Assembly: GCF_000826525.2 (NCBI RefSeq)
Contig: NZ_LN651331.1
Coordinates: 528,323-592,322 of the forward strand
From: Mobilicoccus massiliensis
GTDB taxonomy: Bacteria; Actinomycetota; Actinomycetes; Actinomycetales; Dermatophilaceae
Length of the DNA stretch: 64,000 bases
Reading direction: 5' to 3'
Part shown: in pieces, positions 28,201 to 39,267 of the stretch
Numbering within the stretch: position 1 is the stretch's first letter
Layout: each line of letters begins with the position of its first letter
Made by a program: the position numbers and the translations under genes
Notes under the pieces: generated by a model
Databases searched by the model: none
What the model saw: the letters and a program-made list of their open reading frames with translations, nothing else
What the model was told of the DNA's origin: nothing

Positions 28201-28346
28201 ACGGCGCGCAACAGGCCGGTCGAGTCGTTCTCGAGGTCGACGAGGCCGTCGAGCACCGCAGATGCGGCGAGCGACAGCGCCCGGCGCGTGTCGTCGAACC
28301 CCAGCCGGGCGACGTAGCCCGTGGTGCTCTGCGCGCGGGCGGCCAT
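25245..28346 (-). CDS. glnE: Bifunctional glutamine synthetase adenylyltransferase/adenylyl-removing enzyme
   Basis: Controls GlnA by attaching or removing AMP at Tyr402. The 1,033-residue protein has two nucleotidyltransferase domains, each with its metal-binding motif: GGRELNYVSDVDVIFV near residue 220 (deadenylylase half) and GGRELGYGSDADVMVV near residue 740 (adenylylating half). Each is followed by its helical GlnD-like domain (KLGVGGLRDIEFSAQ and KLGRGGLSDVEWTTQ). The ATG at 28346 overlaps the glnA2 stop by one base (TGATG), so translation is coupled; the frame is open further upstream only as a shadow of glnA2. Such linkage with a second glutamine synthetase is usual in actinomycetes. 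Confidence 0.95.
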   Translation of the reverse strand: MAARAQSTTGYVARLGFDDTRRALSLAASAVLDGLVDLENDSTGLLRAVAWTADPDLALLALVRLLEAADGQADARAGELRETLSRHGEDRDRLLAVLGASSALGDHLVRHPDQWIDAARPEPLDAVGRATDLCRRVSPGARGDVSGPDALRVAYRRQLLGIAAADLASPDPISTLEPTAEALADLAAAALEAALDLAREEHPEDATRCRLAVIGMGKTGGRELNYVSDVDVIFVAEPPGTPGGAHGTNGEADEQAVSEAEAIAAATRLASALMRICSAHTTEGTLWQVDAALRPEGRQGPLVRTVASHLAYYTRWAKTWEFQALLKARVVAGDAEVGQAYLDAVSPMVWEVASRDHFVEDVQAMRLRVEAQLPRAEAPREIKLGVGGLRDIEFSAQLLQLVHGRTDPSVRSPRTLEALEQLAAGGYVARRDAARLDQAYRLLRSLEHRIQVYKMRRTHLMPTAGAELRRIGRSLGLRADPETAVADRWAEESREVRRLHESLFYRPLLAAVARLSSDEARLSPDAARDRLAALGYRDPAGALRHLEALTAGPSRTAAIQRTLLPVMLGWFADEADPDAGLLAFRQVSESLGRSPWYLRMLRDEGRAAERLAHVLARSRYAAELLERAPESVRMLGEDSGLRPRDAEAIARTMRSAAARKDDPGTAVQAARVVRRLELFRVALADLVGELTLEQVGAGLTDITEALLDVALDLATAKVAAERGEPVEADIALIGMGRLGGRELGYGSDADVMVVHRPYPGADPQQVAAAVTAVVQELRRSTRQNRPDPALEIDVDLRPEGKNGPLTRTLEGYRTYYARWSQAWEHQALLRARPVAGDAALGAEFARMADEVRYAPGVLDETAVREIRRLKARMEAERLPRGADPKRHVKLGRGGLSDVEWTTQLVQMRHAHAVPALRTTSTLGALTAAKDASLIDPGDADALEQAWRLASEIRNAAVLWRARVGDSLPVSMRDAEAMHRILGGPPGSGVDLTERYLRAARRARAVTDRLFYGRAEEPERRRGHPVGDDLRGRP

Positions 28347-29683
28347 CAGAGGAGCGGCAGCAGCCGCTCGAGCTCGAACGGCGTCACCTGGGCGCGGTAG
28401 TCGGCCCATTCGCGGCGCTTGTTGCGCAGGAACACGTCGAAGACGTGCTCGCCGAGAGCGCCGGCGACGAGGTCGGAGCGAGCCATCGCCGACGTCGCCT
28501 CGTCGAGGGAGGAAGGCAGCGGCACGATGCCGAGGGCATGCCGTTCGCCGTCGGTGAGCTGCCACACGTCGTCCTCCGCCTCCTCCGGCAACTCGTACTC
28601 GTGCTCGATGCCGGCGAGCCCGGCGGTGAGGAGCACGGCGAAGGCCAGATAGGGGTTGCAGGCCGGATCGACCGTGCGCACCTCGATGCGGCTGCTGTTC
28701 TCCTTGCCCGGCTTGTACAGGGGGACGCGCACCATCGCGCTGCTGTTGTTGTGCCCCCAGCAGATGTGCGCGGGCGCCTCTCCCCCACCCCACAGGCGCT
28801 TGTAGCTGTTGACCCATTGGTTGGTGACCGCGCTGATCTCGGGCCCGTGGTGGAGCAGGCCGGCGATGAACTGTCGTCCGATCCTGCTGAGCTGGTAGGG
28901 CGCTCCCGCTTCGTGGAACGCGTTGTGATCGCCCTCGAACAGCGACAGGTGGGTGTGCATGCCCGAGCCCGGAACGCCCGAGAGGGGCTTGGGCATGAAC
29001 GAGGCGTAGCAGTTCTGTTGGGCCGCGACCTCCTTGATCACGGCGCGGAAAGTCATGATGTTGTCGGCGGTCGACAGTGCGTCGGCGTAACGCAGGTCGA
29101 TCTCGTTCTGGCCCGGGCCGCCCTCGTGATGGCTGAACTCCACCGAGATGCCCATCGACTCGAGGATCGTCGTCGCCTCGCGGCGGAAGTCCTGCCCCAG
29201 GCCGTCGTGGACGTGGTCGAAGTAGCCCGCGTGGTCGATGGGGCGGGGGGCGACGCCCGGCACGATCGGGTTCTCGAAGAGGTAGAACTCGATCTCGGGG
29301 TGGGTGTAGAAGGTGAACCCGAGATCGGCCGCCTTGTCGAGGGCGCGGCGCAGGACCTGGCGCGGGTCTCCCGGGCTCGGGGAGCCGTCGGGGGTGTGGA
29401 TGTCGGCAAACATGCGTGCCGTGAGCGGCGGCTCGTTCGGCCACGGCAGCACCTGGAACGTGGCGGGATCGGGTCGCACGAGCATGTCGGACTCGGTGAT
29501 GCGCGAGAACCCCTCGATCGCCGACCCGTCGAAGCCGAGCCCCTCCTCGAACGCGCTCTCGAGCTCGGCCGGGGCCACGGCCACGGACTTCAGCGTGCCG
29601 ACGACGTCGGTGAACCACAGCCGGATGAACCGGATGTCGCGTTCCTCGATCGCCCTCAGCACGTATTCCTGTTGCCGATCCAT
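28346..29683 (-). CDS. glnA2: Glutamine synthetase-like protein GlnA2
   Basis: A 445-residue type I glutamine synthetase homologue. Motifs include TDVVGTLKSVAV, GFDGSAIEGFSRI, EIEFYLF, FSHHEGGPGQNEIDLRYADA, KPLSGVPGSGMHTHLSL and NSYKRLWGGGEAPAHICWG. At the position of the adenylylated tyrosine it has DDVWQLTDGER (Trp374), so GlnE cannot modify it. In Streptomyces the GlnA2 relatives are gamma-glutamylpolyamine synthetases, so the substrate here may be a polyamine rather than ammonia; this is family knowledge and not visible in the sequence. It is the first gene of a two-gene operon with glnE. Confidence 0.9.
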   Translation of the reverse strand: MDRQQEYVLRAIEERDIRFIRLWFTDVVGTLKSVAVAPAELESAFEEGLGFDGSAIEGFSRITESDMLVRPDPATFQVLPWPNEPPLTARMFADIHTPDGSPSPGDPRQVLRRALDKAADLGFTFYTHPEIEFYLFENPIVPGVAPRPIDHAGYFDHVHDGLGQDFRREATTILESMGISVEFSHHEGGPGQNEIDLRYADALSTADNIMTFRAVIKEVAAQQNCYASFMPKPLSGVPGSGMHTHLSLFEGDHNAFHEAGAPYQLSRIGRQFIAGLLHHGPEISAVTNQWVNSYKRLWGGGEAPAHICWGHNNSSAMVRVPLYKPGKENSSRIEVRTVDPACNPYLAFAVLLTAGLAGIEHEYELPEEAEDDVWQLTDGERHALGIVPLPSSLDEATSAMARSDLVAGALGEHVFDVFLRNKRREWADYRAQVTPFELERLLPLL

Positions 29684-29697
29684 GCCTCAATCCTGCC

Positions 29698-30240
29698 TCA
29701 TCGGCCGGCTCGTCGGCCCGTGCCGGGAAGCGGGCCGCAGCGCGGGTGTCGGCCTCGTGCCTGGTCGCGGCGGGTGCCGGACGAGGTGGGCGGGGTGCCG
29801 GTGTCGGCGGCGGACCCCGGCCCGACGAGCGCGGCGAGGGTGAAGACCCAGAACGGCAACCCGGTGAAGACGACGACCCCGACGACGACGACCACGGCGA
29901 CGTCGAGCACATGCCCCTTCTCGGCCGGCGGAGCGGTCGCGTCGAAGCCGACGGCCGTGAGGAGGGCGAGCAGCACGACCGCGACGATCGCCGCCACCGT
30001 CGTCACCGCGGCGAACATCCAGCGGGCACGGTCGGAGGCCCACACCCGGCCCCGGCGGGTCCGGTGATGGACGAGGACGGTGAACGCGGCCACGAGGATC
30101 GGGAACGCCACGAGCGGAACGAGATCGGTGACGGCGGCACCGGCCTCGGCGAGGTCGCCGAGGGTGAGCGCGCCGAACCCGATCGAGACGAGCAGCGCCA
30201 CGACCGACACCGCACCCGAGCGCACCGCGATCTCTCGCAT
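29698..30240 (-). CDS. Small membrane protein of unknown function
   Basis: Unrecognised 180-residue protein with about four hydrophobic segments: SGAVSVVALLVSIGFGALTL, VPLVAFPILVAAFTVLVHH, MFAAVTTVAAIVAVVLLALL and a Val-rich VLDVAVVVVVGVVVFTGLPF region. An Arg/Gly/Pro-rich cytoplasmic tail of about 35 residues follows. The ATG at 30240 has GGAGACGGGA upstream; an ATG eight codons earlier (30264) is the alternative. It ends 14 bp before the glnA2 start on the same strand, so it may be co-transcribed with glnA2-glnE. No function is suggested. Confidence 0.6.
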   Translation of the reverse strand: MREIAVRSGAVSVVALLVSIGFGALTLGDLAEAGAAVTDLVPLVAFPILVAAFTVLVHHRTRRGRVWASDRARWMFAAVTTVAAIVAVVLLALLTAVGFDATAPPAEKGHVLDVAVVVVVGVVVFTGLPFWVFTLAALVGPGSAADTGTPPTSSGTRRDQARGRHPRCGPLPGTGRRAGR

Positions 30241-30417
30241 TCCCGTCTCCGTCCCACGTTGCATCGCCCGAGAGCGCCGGCGTCGTCGTTCTCCGCCCCG
30301 GCCCCGCCCAGGATCGTACGGCCACGAGACGATCGCCGTTCGACGCCGCCGGCGGACGCGCGGTGTCGCGACGGGCTCGTCGTCTCGGCGCCCACCTGCC
30401 GAACGCGGACCAAAAAG

Positions 30418-30450
30418 AGGGCCCAAAGTCATGGACGCCGCGGGCCCTCA
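30418..30450 (-). terminator. Minus-strand Rho-independent terminator with U-tract
   Basis: Read leftward, GAGGGCCC (30450-30443) pairs with GGGCCCTC (30425-30418) and is followed at once by TTTTT, one of the few hairpins here with a U-run. No annotated minus-strand gene lies just upstream; the nearest is the small protein at 31086-31292. Confidence 0.65.
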
Positions 30451-30478
30451 GGTGGTGTGGTGGTCAGACGAGTTCTCC

Positions 30479-30503
30479 CCCGCCGAGGGGCAGCCTCGGC
30501 GGG
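30479..30503 (+). promoter_or_regulatory. 10-bp hairpin just before the SRPBCC gene
   Basis: CCCGCCGAGG (30479-30488) pairs perfectly with CCTCGGCGGG (30494-30503) around a 5-nt loop, 8 nt before the ribosome binding site. It could stabilise the 5' end or act as an attenuator. Confidence 0.45.
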
Positions 30504-30522
30504 ATGTCAACGAGGAGGTCCC

Positions 30523-30933
30523 ATGTCTCTTCAGAACGACACCGAGGTGGCGAGCGCGCCCGACGGTGAAGATTCGATCGAGGTCGTCCAGCAAGTCTCT
30601 CGCCCTCTCGGCGAGATCTGGTCGCTGCTCACTCGCACGGAGGGCGTCGAGGCCCTGCTCGGCGAGGGCGCGACGCTGGGCGACAAGGGTGATCCGTGGC
30701 GCGCGGCCGACGGCACGTGCGGCGTGACCCGCAGTTACCACCCCGAGCAGCAGATCCGGGTCTCCTGGCACGCCGACCCCGACTCACCTCCCACGCTGGT
30801 CGACCTCCAGATGGAGCCCGAAGGCGAGGGCACCCTCCTCGTCCTGCGCCACGAGCACCTCGACGCCTCCGCCGACCGCGAGGCCCTGCGGCGCCGCTGG
30901 GACGAAGCGCTGCACCGCCTGACCTCGATCTGA
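30523..30933 (+). CDS. SRPBCC/AHSA1-like domain protein
   Basis: A 136-residue protein with the START/Bet v1-like layout of the SRPBCC superfamily: an opening strand IEVVQQVSRPLGEIWSLLT with helix, a middle of beta strands (GVTRSYHPEQQIRVSWHAD, TLVDLQMEPEGEGTLLVLRH) and a closing helix (DREALRRRWDEALHRLTSI) where SRPBCC members have W-x3-L. This fold binds hydrophobic ligands; no ligand or partner is evident. A strong GAGGAGG lies 4 nt before the ATG. The gene is alone, preceded by a hairpin and followed by a very strong terminator. Confidence 0.65.
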   Translation: MSLQNDTEVASAPDGEDSIEVVQQVSRPLGEIWSLLTRTEGVEALLGEGATLGDKGDPWRAADGTCGVTRSYHPEQQIRVSWHADPDSPPTLVDLQMEPEGEGTLLVLRHEHLDASADREALRRRWDEALHRLTSI

Positions 30934-30977
30934 CCCGGCGCTGCGACGCATCCACCCGCACCCATCCACCCGTACGC

Positions 30978-31017
30978 ACGAGGAGAGGCCCCGCGCGATC
31001 GCGGGGCCTCTCCTCGT
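30978..31017. terminator. 18-bp perfect hairpin terminator
   Basis: ACGAGGAGAGGCCCCGCG (30978-30995) and its exact complement (31000-31017) enclose the loop CGAT. It lies between convergent genes (the SRPBCC gene and the small SPOR-like gene) and should work in both directions. Confidence 0.85.
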
Positions 31018-31085
31018 CGTGATCAATCGGCCGTCGCGGCGAATCGGCCGTCGTGGCGAATCGGCGGTGTCGGCGGGACCGGAGG

Positions 31086-31292
31086 TCACCACGCGTCGTC
31101 GTCGGGATCCTTGCCGTCCTCCTCCGCGCGGCGGCGGTCCTCCTCGTCCCAGGCCGCAGTGCGCTCGGCCGCGCTCTGCAGCGCGTTCTCCGCGGCCTCG
31201 CGAGTGGGGTACGGCCCCATGAGGTGGTCCTTGCTCGAGGTGGTCGCGTCTTCCTCGACCTGACGTGTGTCGAGGTTGTACCAGTACGTCAT
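31086..31292 (-). CDS. Small SPOR-like acidic protein next to map
   Basis: A 68-residue protein starting MTYWYNLDTRQVEEDA, with GPYPTREAAENAL in the middle, which resembles the G-x-Y-x-T-x3-A pattern of SPOR-type repeats. It ends with a very acidic tail (WDEEDRRRAEEDGKDPDDD). Short proteins of this kind are widespread in actinobacteria, often beside map, and are frequently labelled SPOR-domain proteins. A true peptidoglycan-binding role is doubtful because there is no signal peptide. It is divergent from map across 244 bp. Confidence 0.7.
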   Translation of the reverse strand: MTYWYNLDTRQVEEDATTSSKDHLMGPYPTREAAENALQSAAERTAAWDEEDRRRAEEDGKDPDDDAW

Positions 31293-31536
31293 CGGCCGTC
31301 CTTCGTCTCGTCCGTCATCTCGTCCACCGTCCGAGGCGCCGTCACGACCGGGCGCACCTCGACCGGTGCGCTGGTCCTGCGCCTGAACTCGTCCCGCCAC
31401 TGTAGTCGGCGAGGCCCGCCCGGGCGCCGTCACGCGAGCCGACACGGGTCCGTACGGATGTGCGCTCGCGGATGTGCACGCGGGCGCGTCGCGAGGCCGG
31501 CGAGGGGTGTCGGAGGCGCCACCTAGAGTGGGAGCC

Positions 31537-32400
31537 ATGCCCACCAGCTCTCCCGTCGTCGCCGGGCGCGTCGGCCCACGACGCCCCGTCCCGTCCACCA
31601 TCGTCCGGCCCGCGTACGTCGACCGGGACGCCCCGGAGGCCTACGGCGGCAGCGATGTGCAGGACGCCGAGACGATCGAGCGCATGCGGCACGCGGGCCG
31701 GGTCGCCGCGCGGGCTCTCGCCGCCGCCGGCGCCGCGGTGGCGCCCGGAGTCACCACCGACGAGCTCGACCGCATCGCCCACGAGTCGATGGTGGCGGCC
31801 GGGGCCTACCCCTCCACCCTCGGCTACCAGCGATTCCCCAAGTCGTGCTGCACGAGCGTCAACGAGGTCGTCTGCCACGGCATCCCCGACGATCGGCCGC
31901 TGGCCGAGGGCGACATCGTCAACATCGACGTCACCGCGTTCATCGACGGCGTGCACGGCGACACCAACGCGACGTTCCTCGTCGGCGACGTCGACGAGGA
32001 GTCACGGCTGCTCGTCGAGCGCACCGCCGAATCGCTGCGACGCGCGATCAAAGCCGTCGCGCCCGGCCGGCAGATCAACGTCATCGGCCGGGTCATCGAG
32101 AGCTACGCCAAGCGTTTCGGCTACGGCGTGGTGCGGGACTACACCGGCCACGGCATCAACACGGCGTTCCACAGCGGCCTCATCGTGCCCCACTACGACG
32201 CCGCGCCGGGGTACGACACCGTCATGGAGCCGGGGATGACGTTCACCATCGAGCCCATGCTCAGCCTCGGGACGTACGAATGCGAGGTCTGGGACGACGA
32301 CTGGACGGTGGTCACCGCCGACGGCCGTCGAAGTGCCCAGTTCGAACACACGGTCCTCGTCACCGATCGCGGCGCGGAGGTGCTCACCCTGCCGGAGTGA
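31537..32400 (+). CDS. map: Methionine aminopeptidase type I
   Basis: Removes the initiator methionine from nascent proteins using a di-metal centre. All five metal ligands are in place: Asp in VNIDVTAF, Asp in [11 protein letters not shown], His in YTGHGIN, Glu in FTIEPML and Glu in QFEHTVLV. The 287-residue length includes an N-terminal extension of about 40 residues with a Pro-rich start ([17 protein letters not shown]), typical of actinobacterial MapB-type enzymes that interact with the ribosome. GGAG lies just before the ATG at 31537. It precedes polyphosphate glucokinase by 152 bp on the same strand. Confidence 0.95.
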   Translation: MPTSSPVVAGRVGPRRPVPSTIVRPAYVDRDAPEAYGGSDVQDAETIERMRHAGRVAARALAAAGAAVAPGVTTDELDRIAHESMVAAGAYPSTLGYQRFPKSCCTSVNEVVCHGIPDDRPLAEGDIVNIDVTAFIDGVHGDTNATFLVGDVDEESRLLVERTAESLRRAIKAVAPGRQINVIGRVIESYAKRFGYGVVRDYTGHGINTAFHSGLIVPHYDAAPGYDTVMEPGMTFTIEPMLSLGTYECEVWDDDWTVVTADGRRSAQFEHTVLVTDRGAEVLTLPE

Positions 32401-32552
32401 CGAGCGCGACACCGCCACGAACCACCTTGGCGGACACCGCGCTTCGACGGCCGACTCCACCGGTTCGGTGCGCCCGCGGCGGCGTGGTCGGCGAGTTCAC
32501 CTCCTGGTCCTATCCTGTTCGCCTCATGTCCACGACCGAGGAGTCCCGACCC

Positions 32553-33323
32553 ATGACCGGCACCCACCTTCCGCTCGGCATCGACATCGGTGGCAGCGGC
32601 ATCAAGGGCGCCCCGGTGGATCTCGAGGCGGGCGGCTTCGCCGCGGACCGCATCCGCATCGAGACCCCCGGAAGATCCACCCCCAAGGCCGTCGTCAAGA
32701 TCGCCACCGAGATCGCCAACGAGTTCGCCGGCGTCACCGGCGACGGGCCCGTCGGCGTCACGGTGCCTGCCGTGACCTCCGGCGGCACCGTGCTGTCCGC
32801 GGCGAACATCGACAACGCCTGGATCGGGACCGACGCGGGCGCCATGCTCGCCGATGCGCTCGGTCGCCCCGTGACCCTGCTCAACGACGCCGACGCCGCG
32901 GGCGTGGCCGAGGTGCGGTACGGCGCGGCCCGGGACACGGCCGGAACGGTGCTCGTCGCGACGCTGGGCACGGGCATCGGCTCGGCGTTGTTCGTCGACG
33001 GTCGCCTCGTGCCCAACACCGAGCTCGGCCACCTCGAGATCGACGGTCACGACGCCGAGAGGCGCGCCTCCAACGGCGCCCGCGAGGCCGACGACCTGTC
33101 GTGGGAGAAGTGGGCCAAGCGCCTGCAGCGTTACTTCCGGCACGTCGAGGATCTCCTGTGGCCCGACCTCATCGTCATCGGCGGCGGAGTGTCGAAGAAG
33201 GCCGACAAGTTCCTCCCCCTGCTCGATCTGCGGACCCCGATCGTCCCCGCGGCCCTGCGCAACGACGCCGGCATCATCGGCGCGGCCTGGACGGCGTCCC
33301 AGGCGGCCGGCGAGGCGGTCTGA
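32553..33323 (+). CDS. ppgK: Polyphosphate glucokinase
   Basis: ROK-family kinase phosphorylating glucose with polyphosphate or ATP, linked in actinobacteria to polyphosphate use. The N-terminal phosphate-binding motif reads LGIDIGGSGIKGAPVDLEAG. VTLLNDADAAGVAE contains the catalytic Asp, and TLGTGIGSALFVDG is the second phosphate motif. ELGHLEIDGHDAE and the late VIGGGVSKKADKF are also family features. I take the ATG at 32553, which has GAGGAG 9 nt upstream (256 residues). An in-frame ATG at 32526 would add nine residues and has TATCCT shortly before it. Confidence 0.92.
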   Translation: MTGTHLPLGIDIGGSGIKGAPVDLEAGGFAADRIRIETPGRSTPKAVVKIATEIANEFAGVTGDGPVGVTVPAVTSGGTVLSAANIDNAWIGTDAGAMLADALGRPVTLLNDADAAGVAEVRYGAARDTAGTVLVATLGTGIGSALFVDGRLVPNTELGHLEIDGHDAERRASNGAREADDLSWEKWAKRLQRYFRHVEDLLWPDLIVIGGGVSKKADKFLPLLDLRTPIVPAALRNDAGIIGAAWTASQAAGEAV

Positions 33324-35742
<2,419 letters not shown>

Positions 35743-35799
35743 CGCGCAACCCCGAGCAACCGGAGCACCCCCGACTCCGCCCCTCCCCTCATGAAGGAA

Positions 35800-35857
35800 G
35801 ACGGGATGGCAGCGATCGCGGGGTGATCACCCCCGTTCGGCTGCCATCCCATCTTCC
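35800..35857. repeat. 58-bp palindromic element, copy 1
   Basis: GACGGGATGGC at the left and GCCATCCCATCTTCC at the right form an outer stem; in the middle lies the perfect palindrome GGGGTGATCACCCC (35820-35833). The element has the same length and layout as the one at 55431-55488. It sits between convergent genes and would also work as a terminator. Confidence 0.8.
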
Positions 35858-35885
35858 ACGTCGGGTGGGCGGCGGGGGGCGTTGC

Positions 35886-36545
35886 TCAGCGCGGCGGCTC
35901 CAGCGCCGCGTCGAAGAACGCGAGCTCGCACGTCACCGCTCGCGCGAAGAGGTCCTCGACGAGCGCCTTCTCCTCGGGGTCGCGCGGTTCGTGGGCGTCG
36001 AGCTGTTCGCGCAGCCACCGCACCCACGCCTCGAACTCCGGGCCGCGGTGCAGGTCGACCCAGCCGACGTGCTCGGGACGCGTCGCCGCGAGGGGGTCGG
36101 CGGCCGGCCGGGTCGCCCAGTCGAGATAGAGCCACTCCGCGACGACGAGCACCGCGAGCACCCCGGCGTACGAGCGGGATGCGACGGCGTCGCGCATGAC
36201 CCGGTCGAAGTCGCGGGTCGCGTCGGTGAGCACCGGGTCGACGCGGTCGCGCTCGCTCACCCCCAGGGCGTCGAAGGAGTCGACGAAGTAGGTGTTCTCG
36301 TCGGCGGCGAAGAACCCGAGCTGGCGGGCGAACCGGAGGCGGGTCTCGAGATTCGGTGCCGAGGCGCACGCCTGACCGAGCATCGCGACGAACGCGTCGC
36401 AGAACCGGTAGTCCTGGACGAGGTAGTGCGCGAGCTTGGCGTCGTCGACCGTGCCCGCGAGCAGTTCGTCGACGAACCGGTGACACACCGCCGCGTCCCA
36501 TTCCGACGCGTTGGCGTCGCGGAGCCGGACGGAGAACCGTGTCAT
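35886..36545 (-). CDS. tenA: TenA family thiaminase II-like aminohydrolase
   Basis: A 219-residue all-helical TenA/THI-4 protein, usually hydrolysing aminopyrimidines for thiamin salvage. Typical features are FVDELLAGTVDDAKLAHYLVQDYRF, the substrate-pocket Asp/Tyr residues, YAGVLAVLVVAEWLYLDWA, and the C-terminal TCELAFFDAAL with the expected Cys and Glu. The ATG overlaps the preceding stop codon by four bases (ATGA at 36542-36545), so it is coupled to the small SAP-like gene and fumC. Some TenA relatives of this E-type lack thiaminase activity, so substrate assignment is tentative. Confidence 0.82.
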   Translation of the reverse strand: MTRFSVRLRDANASEWDAAVCHRFVDELLAGTVDDAKLAHYLVQDYRFCDAFVAMLGQACASAPNLETRLRFARQLGFFAADENTYFVDSFDALGVSERDRVDPVLTDATRDFDRVMRDAVASRSYAGVLAVLVVAEWLYLDWATRPAADPLAATRPEHVGWVDLHRGPEFEAWVRWLREQLDAHEPRDPEEKALVEDLFARAVTCELAFFDAALEPPR

Positions 36546-36802
36546 CGTTTACCTTCCCGCAGCGCCTTGATGAGCTCGTCCTTGTTCATGCTCGAACGGC
36601 CCTCGACGTCGAGCTCCGCGGCGCGCTTGCGCAGTTCGTCGACCGTCCAGTCGTCGTACGAGCCGTGCTCGCCGCCCTTGCGTCCGACGGCCGAGCGCGA
36701 GGAGTTCGCCGCCGCGTTCGAGATCGCCGCGGCCTTGGACTTGCTGTTGCCCTCCTCACGCAGCTTCTCGTACATCTCCGGGTCCTTGATGGAATCGGCC
36801 AT
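36542..36802 (-). CDS. Small SAP/Rho-N-like protein
   Basis: An 86-residue protein. The N-terminal part, MYEKLREEGNSKSKAAAISNA, resembles a stress-type KGG-like helix. The C-terminal part, DDWTVDELRKRAAELDVEGR followed by SSMNKDELIKALREGKR, matches the helix-extended-loop-helix of Rho N-terminal/SAP domains, which bind nucleic acid. It begins 3 bp after fumC stops and overlaps tenA by 4 bp, so it belongs to one operon. A DNA- or RNA-binding role is inferred from the fold only. Confidence 0.75.
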   Translation of the reverse strand: MADSIKDPEMYEKLREEGNSKSKAAAISNAAANSSRSAVGRKGGEHGSYDDWTVDELRKRAAELDVEGRSSMNKDELIKALREGKR

Positions 36803-36805
36803 CGG

Positions 36806-38230
<1,425 letters not shown>

Positions 38231-38398
38231 ACGGCCACCCTAGGAGCCGCGAGGGCGGCCTGCACGGCGGGCGAGCCTTACGCCACGAGGACGCGCAGCC
38301 CCCAGAGCAGGGCGCCGACCAGCACCGACGCGATGACGAACCTCGGTGGAAGCGTCGAGGCGAGTGTCGCGCGATGAGCAGATCGGGCCGTCGACTGG

Positions 38399-38920
38399 TC
38401 ATCGGCGAAAGTGCAGCTCGTACACGTCGTCGACGTGGCCGCCCCGCTCGCTGGGCACCCGGGCGACGCGACTGAAGCCGACTCGGGAGAGCACGCGCGC
38501 GCTGGTCGTGTTCTCGGTGTGAACCCGGGAGGAGACGGCCTTCGCCCTCAGCTCTCCGAAGGCCCAGTCGCACACGCGGCACAGCGCGGCCGTGGCGATT
38601 CCCCGGCGACGGAAGCGGGGGTGCACGAAGTAGGCGACGTTCCACCGGTCGTCGAGGCGGCTCAGGTCGATGCCGCCGGCGAAGCCGTCGGCGGTGCGGA
38701 TCGCCCAGACGAACGAGCCGGGGAACTCACCCGCGACGACCCGCTCGAGGTAGCTCCGGCACCGCTTCACCCCCGGCGGCGCGGGCCAGCCGAACCAGCG
38801 CGCGCACTCCTCGTCCTGTGCCTGCGCCCAGTCCTCGGCGTCGGCCACCACGGCCTGGTTGAGAACGAGACCGTCGATCACCAGCTCGGGAGCCCGTGGC
38901 GGCGTGGACTCCGCTCCCAC
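38399..38920 (-). CDS. GNAT family N-acetyltransferase
   Basis: A 173-residue acetyltransferase of the RimJ/RimL type: FGWPAPPGVKRCRSYLERV, WNVAYFVHPRFRRRGIATAALCRVCDWAF with the acetyl-CoA-binding R-x2-G-x-A pattern, then SRVHTENTTSARVLSRVGFSRV, which is characteristic of ribosomal-protein or small-molecule N-acetyltransferases. The GTG at 38920 with GAGGTGA upstream is the start. The acceptor is unknown. The 168 bp between its stop and fumC has only a short frame encoding a hydrophobic stretch without a start codon. Confidence 0.83.
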   Translation of the reverse strand: MGAESTPPRAPELVIDGLVLNQAVVADAEDWAQAQDEECARWFGWPAPPGVKRCRSYLERVVAGEFPGSFVWAIRTADGFAGGIDLSRLDDRWNVAYFVHPRFRRRGIATAALCRVCDWAFGELRAKAVSSRVHTENTTSARVLSRVGFSRVARVPSERGGHVDDVYELHFRR

Positions 38921-38974
38921 CTCTGTTCACCTCGCCCTCGTCGTGCCGGAGGTGTCGTGCCGGAAAGGCCCTCG

Positions 38975-39220
38975 TCAGTTGCGGTAGTTCTCCACGGTGC
39001 GTGCAGAACGTTCCTGCGCCTCGTCGGGGTCGCGACCGAACTCGCGCTGTGCGTCGCGCTGGCGCAGCAGGTCCCAGAGACGGTCGAGCTCGACCTCCGC
39101 GGCGCGCAGTTGCTCCCGCTTCTCGTCCCCGGCGACCGGGTCACTGCTCAACTCGTCGCGCAGTCGGCGCTCGGTGTCGACGAGTTCGGTGATACGGGCG
39201 TGGATGCTGTCGTCGGTCAT
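38975..39220 (-). CDS. DUF2630 family protein
   Basis: An 81-residue helical protein: IHARITELVDTERRLRDELS, EKREQLRAAEVELDRLWDLL, and the conserved RQRDAQREFGRDPDEAQERS with VENYRN at the C-terminus, which mark the actinobacterial DUF2630 family. It is predicted to be two antiparallel helices. Its function is unknown. It ends 54 bp before the GNAT gene on the same strand and is divergent from the maleylpyruvate isomerase-like gene across 47 bp. Confidence 0.85.
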   Translation of the reverse strand: MTDDSIHARITELVDTERRLRDELSSDPVAGDEKREQLRAAEVELDRLWDLLRQRDAQREFGRDPDEAQERSARTVENYRN

Positions 39221-39267
39221 GGCCTCATCGTGGCATGGGCGCCGTCGTGCGGCATACGGTGAGGACC

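Noticed and set aside
24783-28400. 1,205-codon plus-strand frame opposite glnE
   Set aside because: Antisense shadow of glnE with no recognisable motif; glnE has complete domain structure on the other strand.
38278-38398. Minus-strand frame encoding a hydrophobic stretch PPRFVIASVLVGALLWGLRVLVA
   Set aside because: There is no start codon in frame before the GNAT gene, and it is too short to support. It could be a remnant of a small membrane protein.
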